Of a stretch of 5,857 bases of DNA, positions 1-5,857 are shown piece by piece. A model generated the notes under the pieces. It was given only the letters and a program-made list of their open reading frames with translations, was not told the origin of the DNA and did no database searches. Origin of the DNA: UBA12158 sp035562735 (lineage in GTDB: Bacteria > Patescibacteriota > Microgenomatia > UBA12405); assembly GCA_035562735.1 (NCBI GenBank), contig DATMWB010000026.1, forward strand, positions 1 to 5,857, written 5' to 3'. How positions within the stretch are numbered: the stretch's first letter is position 1; each line of letters opens with the position of its first letter. Made by a program: the position numbers and the translations under genes.

Positions 1-584
1 CAGAGTCAGAAAAATACCTTAAATCCAAAAGTATCAAAGATGTCTCGAAACGACACTTTGATGCTGTTTTTCAAGGTCGACTTCATTCACAAAAAGGAGT
101 TTTAGAACTGGTTGATATCTGGAAGTATGTAGTTGCAAAAAAACCCACTGCAAAACTAGCTATTATTGGGGATGGCCAGTTAGAACAAAGTCTTATAAGT
201 AAAATAAAAAAACAAAAACTTACCAAAAACATTGTTCTTTTTGGCTTCCAAACAGGACAGAAAAAATATGAAATATTTAAGGATTCAAAAATAGTTGTCC
301 ACCCTGCTATATACGATAGCGGTGGCATGGCCGCAGCAGAAGCTATGGCGTGGGGATTACCAGGAGTTTCCTTTGATCTTGAAGCTCTAAAAACTTATTA
401 CCCCAGCGGCATGATAAAAACACCTTCTGGAGATTTTTCTCTTTTTGCCAAAAATATTTTAAATCTTTTGACAGATGAAAAACTTTATAAAAAAACCTCA
501 ACAGCTGCCTTAAAACTTGTCAGAGAAGTTTGGAATTTAGATATACGCGCCAAAAACATTTATTCTCAAATATTTAATGGCTGA
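1..584 (+). CDS. GT4-family glycosyltransferase, C-terminal part (5' end outside window)
   Basis: The frame is open from the left edge (first full codon at 3) to a TGA at 582-584, giving 193 residues of the C-terminal Rossmann domain of a GT-B fold, GT4 (Glycos_transf_1) enzyme. Visible motifs, numbered from the first full codon: QGRLHSQKG (24-32), the usual start of the donor-binding domain; LAIIGDGQ (52-59); IVLFGF (77-82); and the nucleotide-sugar site YDSGGMAAAEAMAWGLPGV (104-122). In the family's E-x7-E signature the first acid is Asp here (D105-x7-E113). GT4 enzymes transfer a sugar from a nucleotide-sugar donor to a lipid-linked or glycan acceptor at the cytoplasmic membrane face; donor and acceptor cannot be told from this part. 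The ATG at 327 lies inside the domain and is not the start. The 3' end overlaps the radical SAM gene by 8 bp, so the two are probably translationally coupled in a glycan operon. Confidence 0.93.
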   Translation, partial: ESEKYLKSKSIKDVSKRHFDAVFQGRLHSQKGVLELVDIWKYVVAKKPTAKLAIIGDGQLEQSLISKIKKQKLTKNIVLFGFQTGQKKYEIFKDSKIVVHPAIYDSGGMAAAEAMAWGLPGVSFDLEALKTYYPSGMIKTPSGDFSLFAKNILNLLTDEKLYKKTSTAALKLVREVWNLDIRAKNIYSQIFNG

Positions 585-2082
585 TATTTTACTCTTGTCA
601 CCACCATCGCGTTCTGTTAACCACTATCGCCCCCCCATGGCTCTAATTTATCTTGCCGGTCATCTAAAAAGACAAAAATTGTCGGTAAAAATTATTGATA
701 TAACTCTAAAGGAAGTAATAAGAAACCAGAGCTTCTTTGATTCCTTACCCCAAAAATTCGCCGAAATTGAATTAGAAATTTTAGACCAGGTAAAAAAACA
801 AAACCCAAAAATTGTCGGAATAACCTGTTATACCCCAGAGTATTCTGAAGTCCTTTCTCTAGCGCATAAAATAAAAAAAATAAATTCAAAAATTAAAATA
901 ATTGTTGGTGGTATTCACCCTACACTCTACCCTGATGAATTATTGTCTGAAGAAAATAGCCCTATTGATTTCGAAGTGATTGGAGAAGGCGAGGAAACCC
1001 TCCTTGAGCTTTGCCAGCGTCTTTTAGGTCACAAAAAAATGCCCTATGAAAAAATAAAAGGGATTGCTTTTTATAAAAAAAATACCACCATCAAAACTGC
1101 CCTTCGCCCACTCAACAAGGACTTAGACTATATTTCCCATCCTGCCTACGACCTTATTGACATGAACTACTACACTCAAGCCTCACCTTACTCTATAAGA
1201 GGTTGTTTTCTTCGCTCTTTTTATTTGTTAGCCACTAGAGGGTGTCCGTCGACTTGCACTTTTTGTGTTGCCAAAAAATTACGTCAATTTAACGGCGGTG
1301 GTTGTTATACCCGAGTCAGAAGTGCCAAAAGTCTAATAAGTGAAATCAAACTTTTACGCCAGCGTTACCACATCGATTCTTTCTATTTTATTGACGATCT
1401 TTTTACTATCAACAAAGAAAATGTAACCAAATTTTGCTCACTCCTAAAAAAAGAAAATTTAAAATTACTTTGGGGCTGCTCTTCAAAAGCCTCAACCCTA
1501 AACGAAGATTTAATAAAACTTATGAGTGAATCCGGTTGCGTTCAAATAGATTTTGGAGTTGAAAGGGGTAGCAATCAAGCTTTAATCGATATCCAAAAAG
1601 GGATTAGTGTTGAAATGGTTAAAAACATATTTGAACTTTGCCATAAACACAATATTAGAACCTTCGCCAATTTTTTAGTAAATCTTCCCAATGAAACAAA
1701 AAAAGATCTAAAAGACATAGAAGAATTCGCAGAAATATTAAATTCAGAAATAAATAGTTTTAATGTATTTTCTCCCTATCCAGGTACTGAAATATACGAC
1801 AACATGAGCCATCGTTTTACCAAAGATGAGTATGGCGAGCTTCTCAATGCTTCAACTTTGATAAAAGAAATGCCTCATAAATATCGCTTTTCAAAACATA
1901 AAGTAGATATTCTAGAATGGGCCAATCAGCAAAATCACCGTTTCAATAAAATTCTCCCCAATCTCTTTTTCCATCTAAGTCCTCGCTATCTAAGAACCCT
2001 TCTATTATCATCAAAAAAAACAAATTATATTGAACAATCTATTAATTTGATTAGAGAACTAATTAATCAAAAAACAAACTAA
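577..2082 (+). CDS. B12-binding-domain radical SAM protein
   Basis: This 501-residue protein has the usual length and layout of a class B, cobalamin-binding radical SAM enzyme. Residues 1-150 are a B12-binding-like Rossmann domain: ILLLSPP (4-10), RPPMALIYLAGHL (18-30), VGITCYTPEY (80-89), IIVGGIHPT (108-116) and VIGEGEETLLEL (134-145). The DxHxxG cobalamin-ligating motif is absent, as is common in this class. Residues about 215-420 form the radical SAM barrel. Its 4Fe-4S cluster cysteines are C223, C227 and C230 (CPSTCTFC, Cx3Cx2C), followed by FYFIDDLFT (269-277), DFGVERGS (325-332) and FLVNLPNET (366-374). The C-terminal 80 residues are helical and unassigned. Relatives carry out methylations, ring formation and rearrangements on lipids, tetrapyrroles or natural products; the substrate here is unknown. 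The ATG lies inside the end of the glycosyltransferase gene, with no visible Shine-Dalgarno, which suggests coupling. A glycan or lipid substrate is inferred from neighbours only. Confidence 0.93.
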   Translation: MADILLLSPPSRSVNHYRPPMALIYLAGHLKRQKLSVKIIDITLKEVIRNQSFFDSLPQKFAEIELEILDQVKKQNPKIVGITCYTPEYSEVLSLAHKIKKINSKIKIIVGGIHPTLYPDELLSEENSPIDFEVIGEGEETLLELCQRLLGHKKMPYEKIKGIAFYKKNTTIKTALRPLNKDLDYISHPAYDLIDMNYYTQASPYSIRGCFLRSFYLLATRGCPSTCTFCVAKKLRQFNGGGCYTRVRSAKSLISEIKLLRQRYHIDSFYFIDDLFTINKENVTKFCSLLKKENLKLLWGCSSKASTLNEDLIKLMSESGCVQIDFGVERGSNQALIDIQKGISVEMVKNIFELCHKHNIRTFANFLVNLPNETKKDLKDIEEFAEILNSEINSFNVFSPYPGTEIYDNMSHRFTKDEYGELLNASTLIKEMPHKYRFSKHKVDILEWANQQNHRFNKILPNLFFHLSPRYLRTLLLSSKKTNYIEQSINLIRELINQKTN

Positions 2083-2870
2083 TGATTTGTCCACTTTGCT
2101 CTTCAAAAAAAAATATAAATATATTTATTGCCTCAAATGTTCATGGTCGTATCAAGTATGGTCAGGAAAAAGTCACTATTCTAAAATGCGTAGATTGCCA
2201 ATGTATCTTCCCTGATGTTGGGGTAAATTCAAAATACTATAAAAAATTCTACCCCAAACATTATCAGCAAGCCTCATCATTTTTAGAAAAATTTTGGGTA
2301 TCTCTAAACCATCGTCGAAAACGAAAATATTTACCCCAAAAAGGGGATTTACTTGATATTGGTTGCGGTAATGGCGAATTCATCAATCAACTCCCCAAAA
2401 GTCTAAAAAGTGTTGGTATTGATTTAAATCCAATTGAAATTTCTCAAAAAAATATTCTACAAAAAGATTTTTTAAAATATAAATTTACTCAAAAATTTGA
2501 TGTTATTACCTTTTGGCATTCTCTTGAACACTTTAGTGATCCTCACAAAACAATCACCAAAGCCCTAAGTCTTTTAAAACCCAAAGGAAAACTCGTAATA
2601 AGCATTCCCAACACCAATTCTCTATCTTTTAAAATCGGTCAAAAATATTGGTATCACCTTGATGCCCCACGTCATATTTTTCTTCCAAATGAAAACAATA
2701 TAAAAAAACTATTTGGAAATAGTTATAAAATTAAAATAGAATATACTCCTTTTGAATTTCCTCTAGATCTTTTTTGGTCTCTAAAAACAAAGCCCTTATA
2801 TAGACTCTTATATCCAATACTAAAAATATTTGACCGTGAGACAATGATTATTTCTGTGGTAAAGCCTTAG
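2082..2870 (+). CDS. Class I SAM-dependent methyltransferase (Methyltransf_23 type) with N-terminal four-Cys element
   Basis: The 262-residue protein begins with a probable zinc-binding element made of two CxxC pairs: C3/C6 (MICPLC) and C36/C39 (CVDC). A seven-beta-strand methyltransferase domain follows. Motif I is LLDIGCGNGEF (90-100), the SAM-binding loop. GIDLNP (112-117) carries the acidic ribose contact. FDVITFWHSLEHFSDP (139-154) and LKPKGKLVISIPN (165-177) are motifs II/III. HLDAPRHIFLP (192-202) is characteristic of Methyltransf_23 proteins found in polysaccharide clusters. It probably O-, N- or C-methylates a small molecule or glycan; the acceptor is unknown. The ATG shares its A with the TAA stop of the radical SAM gene (TAATG), a strong sign of coupled translation. 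A run of nine A lies just after the start (2105-2113). The last 23 bp overlap the convergent TPR-protein gene. Confidence 0.93.
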   Translation: MICPLCSSKKNINIFIASNVHGRIKYGQEKVTILKCVDCQCIFPDVGVNSKYYKKFYPKHYQQASSFLEKFWVSLNHRRKRKYLPQKGDLLDIGCGNGEFINQLPKSLKSVGIDLNPIEISQKNILQKDFLKYKFTQKFDVITFWHSLEHFSDPHKTITKALSLLKPKGKLVISIPNTNSLSFKIGQKYWYHLDAPRHIFLPNENNIKKLFGNSYKIKIEYTPFEFPLDLFWSLKTKPLYRLLYPILKIFDRETMIISVVKP

Positions 2871-4569
2871 CTTGCCTTAAAGCTTCAACAGCTGGAGAAT
2901 AATTTGGAATTTGAGCTAATATTGATTCAAAAATCTTTTTACCCTCCTCTACTTTACCTACTTGAACATAAATAACCCCCAAGACATAAAGTGGCTGTGG
3001 ATTCCCTGGTTGATATTCAACTGCTTTTTGAGCGTGAGCAACAGCCAAATCAGGCTTATTTTCTAATAAATCAATCTGAGCCAGACTAAGATATGATTGA
3101 TACAAACTTGGCGTAAATCTAATAGCTATTTCATAAGATTCCCTGGCCAAATCTAGTCTGCCTGACTTATAAAAAATATTTGCTCTGTTATGATAGGCAT
3201 CAGCATAATTTGGCTTTACCAAAACTGATTGGGTAAAACCTTTGACTGCATTATCCATTTCTTTTAGCTTGTCGTAGTCATCTCCGATATTATTCCAAGC
3301 ATTGTGGCTGTTTGGAGACACCTGACAGGTGTTTACCCAAAGATTATGATTTGTCTGCCAGTCAATGTTACGAGCTACCACTCTAACTCCATAAAATATC
3401 AAAAAGGAAACCAACAGGGTAGGGGTGACAATTCTTAGTTTTTTCCAATGATCATCCAAAAGTAATCCCAAAAACATACAAAAACCAAGAGAGCCTAAAA
3501 ACATATATCGCTCAGCCACCAACCAGCTTACTTTAACTGGAGCCATAGAAGGAGCCACAGAGACAAAGATAAAACTCAAAGCCCAAAAATACCTTTTGTC
3601 TTTAAAATAAAAATATATTACTAGTGCTAAATAATTCAGCAATATAGCCCAATTCAACCAACTAGGAAGAACATACATGGTGTGATATAGGGTTAAATCA
3701 ACGGGGAAGAAGAGTAGTTGCAAATACTTTGGTATAGAGGTTGGATATTGAAAAAGCGGATCATAAAAAATTCCATCAGTGGCATTTATTCCACCATTTA
3801 CCACCGCAATTCTCGTATTTATATAAGGCCAACTAATAATTACCCCCACTATTCCTATTAATATTAACAATCCGAAATACTTTGCGTATTTTCGATAAAT
3901 CGACTTCCATCCAATAGTAAACACATACAACATTATTATTAAAAATGCTGCAAAAGGCCGCGGTCTATCGGTACTAAAAGCCAAATAAAAAAACATCAAA
4001 CTCAAGATTAAGCTCTTATACTTCCCCGTATCCAAAAAATAAATAAAATTAATTACTGAGGCCACAATATATACCGCTAAAATTAAATATATTCTTCCAG
4101 CAATCCAGCTTGTAGCTTCCACATGAATTGGGTGAAATACAAACAAAAGCATAGATAATTTTGAAACCAAATCATTTTTCGAGACTAGTTTTATCAATAC
4201 GAAGCCCAAAACATTAAATACCAAAAACCACATTAAAGACATAATGTGATAGGGAATTGGACTTGTGTTTCCAAAAAGTTTATAAACAAAAAAATTCGTC
4301 AAATGCATCGAATTGGCGAAACTGTTTAGTTTTATGGTGTACCAAAAATCTCCAATTTGTGGATTCTGAGTAATAGTCGCATAATCATCTGAAACAAAAT
4401 TTCCCGACATGGCATTGGCATAAAGTAAAATTCCCAGCACTGTAATAAGTACCAAATACTTCCAATTATTTTTTAATATTTCAAAAAAGTTTGGCAAATA
4501 TTCTCTTTGCTCCAACTCTACTACCTTACTTTCAACTTTACGAATTTTTTTCAACCTTTTCTGAGACAT
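2848..4569 (-). CDS. TMTC-like GT-C-fold membrane protein with four C-terminal TPRs
   Basis: This 573-residue protein has a charged cytoplasmic N-terminus (1-35), roughly ten or eleven membrane segments (first at about 37-54, last at about 378-398), and a soluble C-terminal TPR domain (424-559). The membrane core resembles eukaryotic TMTC O-mannosyltransferases and their bacterial relatives. It shows an Asp pair in the first outer loop (FVSDDYATI, D61/D62), PYH (105-107) in the next segment, HPIHVEATSWIAGR (146-159), and VAERYMFLGSLGFCMF (351-366), close to the family's ERYLYLPSLGF signature. Such GT-C enzymes use polyprenyl-phosphate sugars on the outer membrane face. The family's SKE motif is replaced by STDRPRP (199-205), so activity or donor may differ. 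The start lies 2 bp after the CofD-like stop, so it is the second gene of a two-gene unit. It could be a glycosyltransferase or a non-catalytic relative. The membrane-plus-TPR architecture is certain; the enzyme function is inferred. Confidence 0.88.
   Translation of the reverse strand: MSQKRLKKIRKVESKVVELEQREYLPNFFEILKNNWKYLVLITVLGILLYANAMSGNFVSDDYATITQNPQIGDFWYTIKLNSFANSMHLTNFFVYKLFGNTSPIPYHIMSLMWFLVFNVLGFVLIKLVSKNDLVSKLSMLLFVFHPIHVEATSWIAGRIYLILAVYIVASVINFIYFLDTGKYKSLILSLMFFYLAFSTDRPRPFAAFLIIMLYVFTIGWKSIYRKYAKYFGLLILIGIVGVIISWPYINTRIAVVNGGINATDGIFYDPLFQYPTSIPKYLQLLFFPVDLTLYHTMYVLPSWLNWAILLNYLALVIYFYFKDKRYFWALSFIFVSVAPSMAPVKVSWLVAERYMFLGSLGFCMFLGLLLDDHWKKLRIVTPTLLVSFLIFYGVRVVARNIDWQTNHNLWVNTCQVSPNSHNAWNNIGDDYDKLKEMDNAVKGFTQSVLVKPNYADAYHNRANIFYKSGRLDLARESYEIAIRFTPSLYQSYLSLAQIDLLENKPDLAVAHAQKAVEYQPGNPQPLYVLGVIYVQVGKVEEGKKIFESILAQIPNYSPAVEALRQAKALPQK
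2893..3300 (-). other. Four tandem TPR units in the membrane protein
   Basis: Residues 424-559 divide without gaps into four 34-residue units (424-457, 458-491, 492-525, 526-559). Each has the TPR pattern of a small or hydrophobic residue at position 8, A at position 20 or nearby, and P near position 32: AWNNIGDDYDKLKEMDNAVK, AYHNRANIFYKSGRLDLARE, SYLSLAQIDLLENKPDLAVA and PLYVLGVIYVQVGKVEEGKK begin the units. TPRs bind peptides or proteins. If the membrane core has an odd number of segments, they face outside the cell, as in TMTC proteins, where they may recruit the acceptor protein. Confidence 0.9.
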
Positions 4570-4571
4570 TA

Positions 4572-5537
4572 TTACATTTTAGCAAAGAATCTTGCCAACT
4601 TTAATTTGCTATGTCTTAGTCTCCAGTTAACTTCATCAATAGTAGCTATATCGGTCAACACGGTATTTTTATTTGCCTCTTCTACATATTCTATATGCTC
4701 AGAATTTTCCATATCATAAAAATCCATTACCTTTTTAAGTTTTGACGAATCTAATTTCTTTAAGTCAGCCATTAGTAAAACATCAAAATCAATATCTAAA
4801 AATTTCTTATACAAATTTAAGTAATCGTTTTGGTTTTTTACATCTCCCTCATTTGCTGATGACATAATATTTACCATCAAGATTTTTTTTGCCTTACTTT
4901 TGGTAAATGCCTCACAAATCCCCTTGGTCAAAAAATTTGTTATCAGTGAACCATACACACTTCCAGGACATACTATTATTACCTCAGCGTTTAACATGGC
5001 CTCGATTGCCTCTGGGTTTGCCTCAACCTTCGGATCTAGCCATAATTTAGTCACATAATCTCTCGACATTCTTAAGTCATCAAGAAAATGCTCACCAATA
5101 TACTTTTTACCACTCTTTGTTTCCATGCAAATGCTTGCCGGTGACAAAGATATTGGAATAACCTCACCCTTCAAATCAGCTAAAGTAAGGTTTTTAAAAA
5201 GTACATCCACATCAGCCAAAGAACCCGACTTTTCTGACATAAATTGAAAAAAGATATTACCAAAATTTCTCGCTCTCCCATCTCGATAACGGAGCATATC
5301 AACCCATATCTTTTTTTGTTCCCCATCTTTCCACAACGAAATCAAAGAACGCCAATAATCAGAATTTGCCAATATTTGACCTCTCTCGTCAGTAATCAGC
5401 CTGCCAGTATCACCTCCATTATCAAAAGTAGTTACAATTGACTTGATACCACTAAATCCTGCTTTAACCAAAGCTTCGTTTATTACAGGCATTCCAGTAC
5501 CACCACCAATCGTACAGATTTTTGTTTTTGTGTTCAT
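4572..5537 (-). CDS. CofD/YvcK-like family protein, divergent type
   Basis: With the ATG at 5537 the protein has 321 residues, typical for the family. The fold signature is visible: an N-terminal nucleotide-binding loop ICTIGGGTG (7-15), TTFDNGGDTGRL (36-47) where YvcK has ADDGGSTGRL, FGNIFF (92-97) for the family's LGNL, and CPGSVYGSLITNFL (190-203) for GPGSLYTSIIPNLL. The family includes CofD, which transfers phospholactate to the F420 precursor, and YvcK, a UDP-sugar-binding cell-envelope and carbon-metabolism factor. The PPGDIRN segment of YvcK is replaced by LANSDYWRSL (57-66), so this is a distinct branch and neither function can be assumed; an envelope role is more plausible than F420 synthesis given the glycan genes around it. 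A TTG at 5555 would add six residues, but the ATG begins right before the core strand and sits at the predicted transcript start. It is the first gene of a unit with the membrane TPR protein. Confidence 0.87.
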   Translation of the reverse strand: MNTKTKICTIGGGTGMPVINEALVKAGFSGIKSIVTTFDNGGDTGRLITDERGQILANSDYWRSLISLWKDGEQKKIWVDMLRYRDGRARNFGNIFFQFMSEKSGSLADVDVLFKNLTLADLKGEVIPISLSPASICMETKSGKKYIGEHFLDDLRMSRDYVTKLWLDPKVEANPEAIEAMLNAEVIIVCPGSVYGSLITNFLTKGICEAFTKSKAKKILMVNIMSSANEGDVKNQNDYLNLYKKFLDIDFDVLLMADLKKLDSSKLKKVMDFYDMENSEHIEYVEEANKNTVLTDIATIDEVNWRLRHSKLKLARFFAKM

Positions 5538-5543
5538 GGGAAG

Positions 5544-5549
5544 ATTATA
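5544..5549 (-). promoter_or_regulatory. Candidate -10 box for the CofD-like/TPR-protein unit (leaderless)
   Basis: On the minus strand this is a perfect TATAAT. Its last base is 7 bp from the A of the ATG at 5537, so standard spacing puts the first transcribed base on the start codon itself, giving a leaderless mRNA. No good -35 box is seen at 16-18 bp. The absence of a Shine-Dalgarno fits leaderless initiation. This is sequence inference; a perfect hexamer is not rare in AT-rich DNA, but its position in a 50-bp gap is right. Confidence 0.5.
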
Positions 5550-5564
5550 TCTCAAAATCGCCTA

Positions 5565-5573
5565 TGTTATAGT
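5565..5573 (+). promoter_or_regulatory. gmd: Candidate extended -10 promoter of gmd
   Basis: TGTTATAGT is an extended -10 element: TG, one base, then TATAGT (5 of 6 matches to TATAAT). The predicted transcript start is near 5580, which leaves a leader of about 8 bases before the gmd ATG, too short for a normal ribosome binding site. The -35 region (about 5545-5550, TTATAT) is poor, which extended -10 promoters tolerate. That region coincides with the divergent -10 box, so the two promoters would compete. Confidence 0.45.
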
Positions 5574-5586
5574 AAATCAAACTATA
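5568..5586. repeat. Short inverted repeat over the gmd -10 box and leader
   Basis: TATAGT (5568-5573) and ACTATA (5581-5586) are perfect 6-bp inverted arms around a 7-bp centre (AAATCAA). The repeat spans the candidate gmd -10 box up to 1 bp before the start codon, and touches the likely -35 area of the divergent promoter. It could be an operator for a dimeric regulator. Short AT-only arms also arise by chance in such DNA. Confidence 0.35.
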
Positions 5587-5587
5587 T

Positions 5588-5857
5588 ATGAAATCTCCCA
5601 AAGCTTTGATTACTGGAATTACAGGTCAGGACGGTAGCTACTTAGCCGAATTTTTACTCAAAAAAGGATATGAAGTTCACGGTATCATCCGACGTACCAG
5701 CAATTTCAATACCAACCGAATTGATCATATTTATGTCGATCCTCACCAAAAAAGTAAAAAATTATTCCTTCATTATGGTGACCTTAGCGAGGCCACAGTC
5801 ATTGACAAACTCATCCGAGAAATTAAACCAGATGAAATCTATAATCTTGGCGCTCAA
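5588..5857 (+). CDS. gmd: GDP-mannose 4,6-dehydratase, N-terminal 90 residues (3' end outside window)
   Basis: The ATG at 5588 opens a frame that runs to the right edge. It is an extended short-chain dehydrogenase with the NADP-binding glycine loop TGITGQDGSYLAEFLL (9-24). GIIRRTSNFNTNRIDHIY (32-49) is diagnostic of GDP-mannose 4,6-dehydratase, with the Arg pair that favours NADP. LHYGDLSE (61-68) and EIYNLGAQ (83-90) match the family closely. The enzyme converts GDP-mannose to GDP-4-keto-6-deoxymannose, the precursor of GDP-fucose, GDP-rhamnose and perosamine, in the cytoplasm. The catalytic Ser/Thr-Tyr-Lys residues lie beyond the window. The start is preceded by a candidate extended -10 promoter and no Shine-Dalgarno. 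It diverges from the CofD-like gene and probably begins another plus-strand glycan operon. Confidence 0.95.
   Translation, partial: MKSPKALITGITGQDGSYLAEFLLKKGYEVHGIIRRTSNFNTNRIDHIYVDPHQKSKKLFLHYGDLSEATVIDKLIREIKPDEIYNLGAQ

Noticed and set aside
83..328. Minus-strand open frame within the glycosyltransferase gene
   Set aside because: Shadow of a clear GT4 coding frame; no motif in the product.
327..584. Separate small gene starting at the ATG at 327
   Set aside because: The frame is open upstream to the edge with clear GT4 motifs, and the ATG lies within the nucleotide-sugar site.
577..2082. Recoded TGA (Gly) genetic code as in Gracilibacteria
   Set aside because: All genes are full length with no internal TGA, and the one TGA stop falls at a normal GT4 C-terminus.
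2869..2884. Hairpin AGCTT-GCCTTA-AAGCT as terminator between the convergent genes
   Set aside because: The stem has only five weak pairs, no U-tract follows, and it lies inside coding sequence.
4507..4719. Plus-strand open frame antisense to the start of the membrane protein and end of the CofD-like gene
   Set aside because: Low-complexity product with no recognisable motif; both opposing genes are well supported.
5538..5555. TTG start for the CofD-like gene, adding six residues
   Set aside because: The extra residues add no family motif, the ATG at 5537 starts just before the core strand, and the predicted -10 box overlaps the extension.
5443..5637. Plus-strand open frame spanning the divergent promoter region into gmd
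   Set aside because: It is out of frame with gmd, whose family match is unmistakable, and antisense to the CofD-like N-terminus.

Overview
The window is AT-rich (roughly one third G+C), densely coded and reads cleanly in the standard bacterial code, with no internal TGA in any gene. The products look like those of a Candidate Phyla Radiation (Patescibacteria) genome, perhaps Microgenomates or Parcubacteria. The basis is a divergent CofD/YvcK-like protein, a TMTC-like membrane protein with TPRs, genes that overlap or nearly touch, and start codons without visible Shine-Dalgarno sequences. This placement is an inference from gene style, not from a marker gene.

Left part (1-2870, plus strand): three overlapping genes form one transcription unit. 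They are the C-terminal two thirds or so of a GT4 glycosyltransferase (cut by the window edge), a B12-binding-domain radical SAM protein of 501 residues, and a class I SAM methyltransferase with an N-terminal four-cysteine element. The overlaps are 8 bp and 1 bp. This looks like part of a surface-glycan or glycolipid cluster with two modifying enzymes.

Middle part (2848-5537, minus strand): a two-gene unit reads toward the first operon. A CofD/YvcK-like protein is followed after 2 bp by a multi-pass membrane protein with a GT-C/TMTC-type core and four perfectly phased C-terminal TPRs. Its 3' end overlaps the methyltransferase 3' end by 23 bp.

Right edge (5588-5857, plus strand): the first 90 codons of GDP-mannose 4,6-dehydratase (gmd), transcribed divergently from the CofD-like gene. 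The 50-bp gap between them (5538-5587) is the only intergenic space of any size. It holds two back-to-back candidate -10 boxes, one of which would give a leaderless mRNA, and a small inverted repeat.

Taken together, GDP-sugar synthesis (Gmd), sugar transfer (GT4), modification (radical SAM and methyltransferase) and a membrane glycosyltransferase-like protein suggest envelope polysaccharide or glycoprotein assembly. The substrates cannot be read from the sequence. No RNA gene, mobile element or CRISPR array was found.
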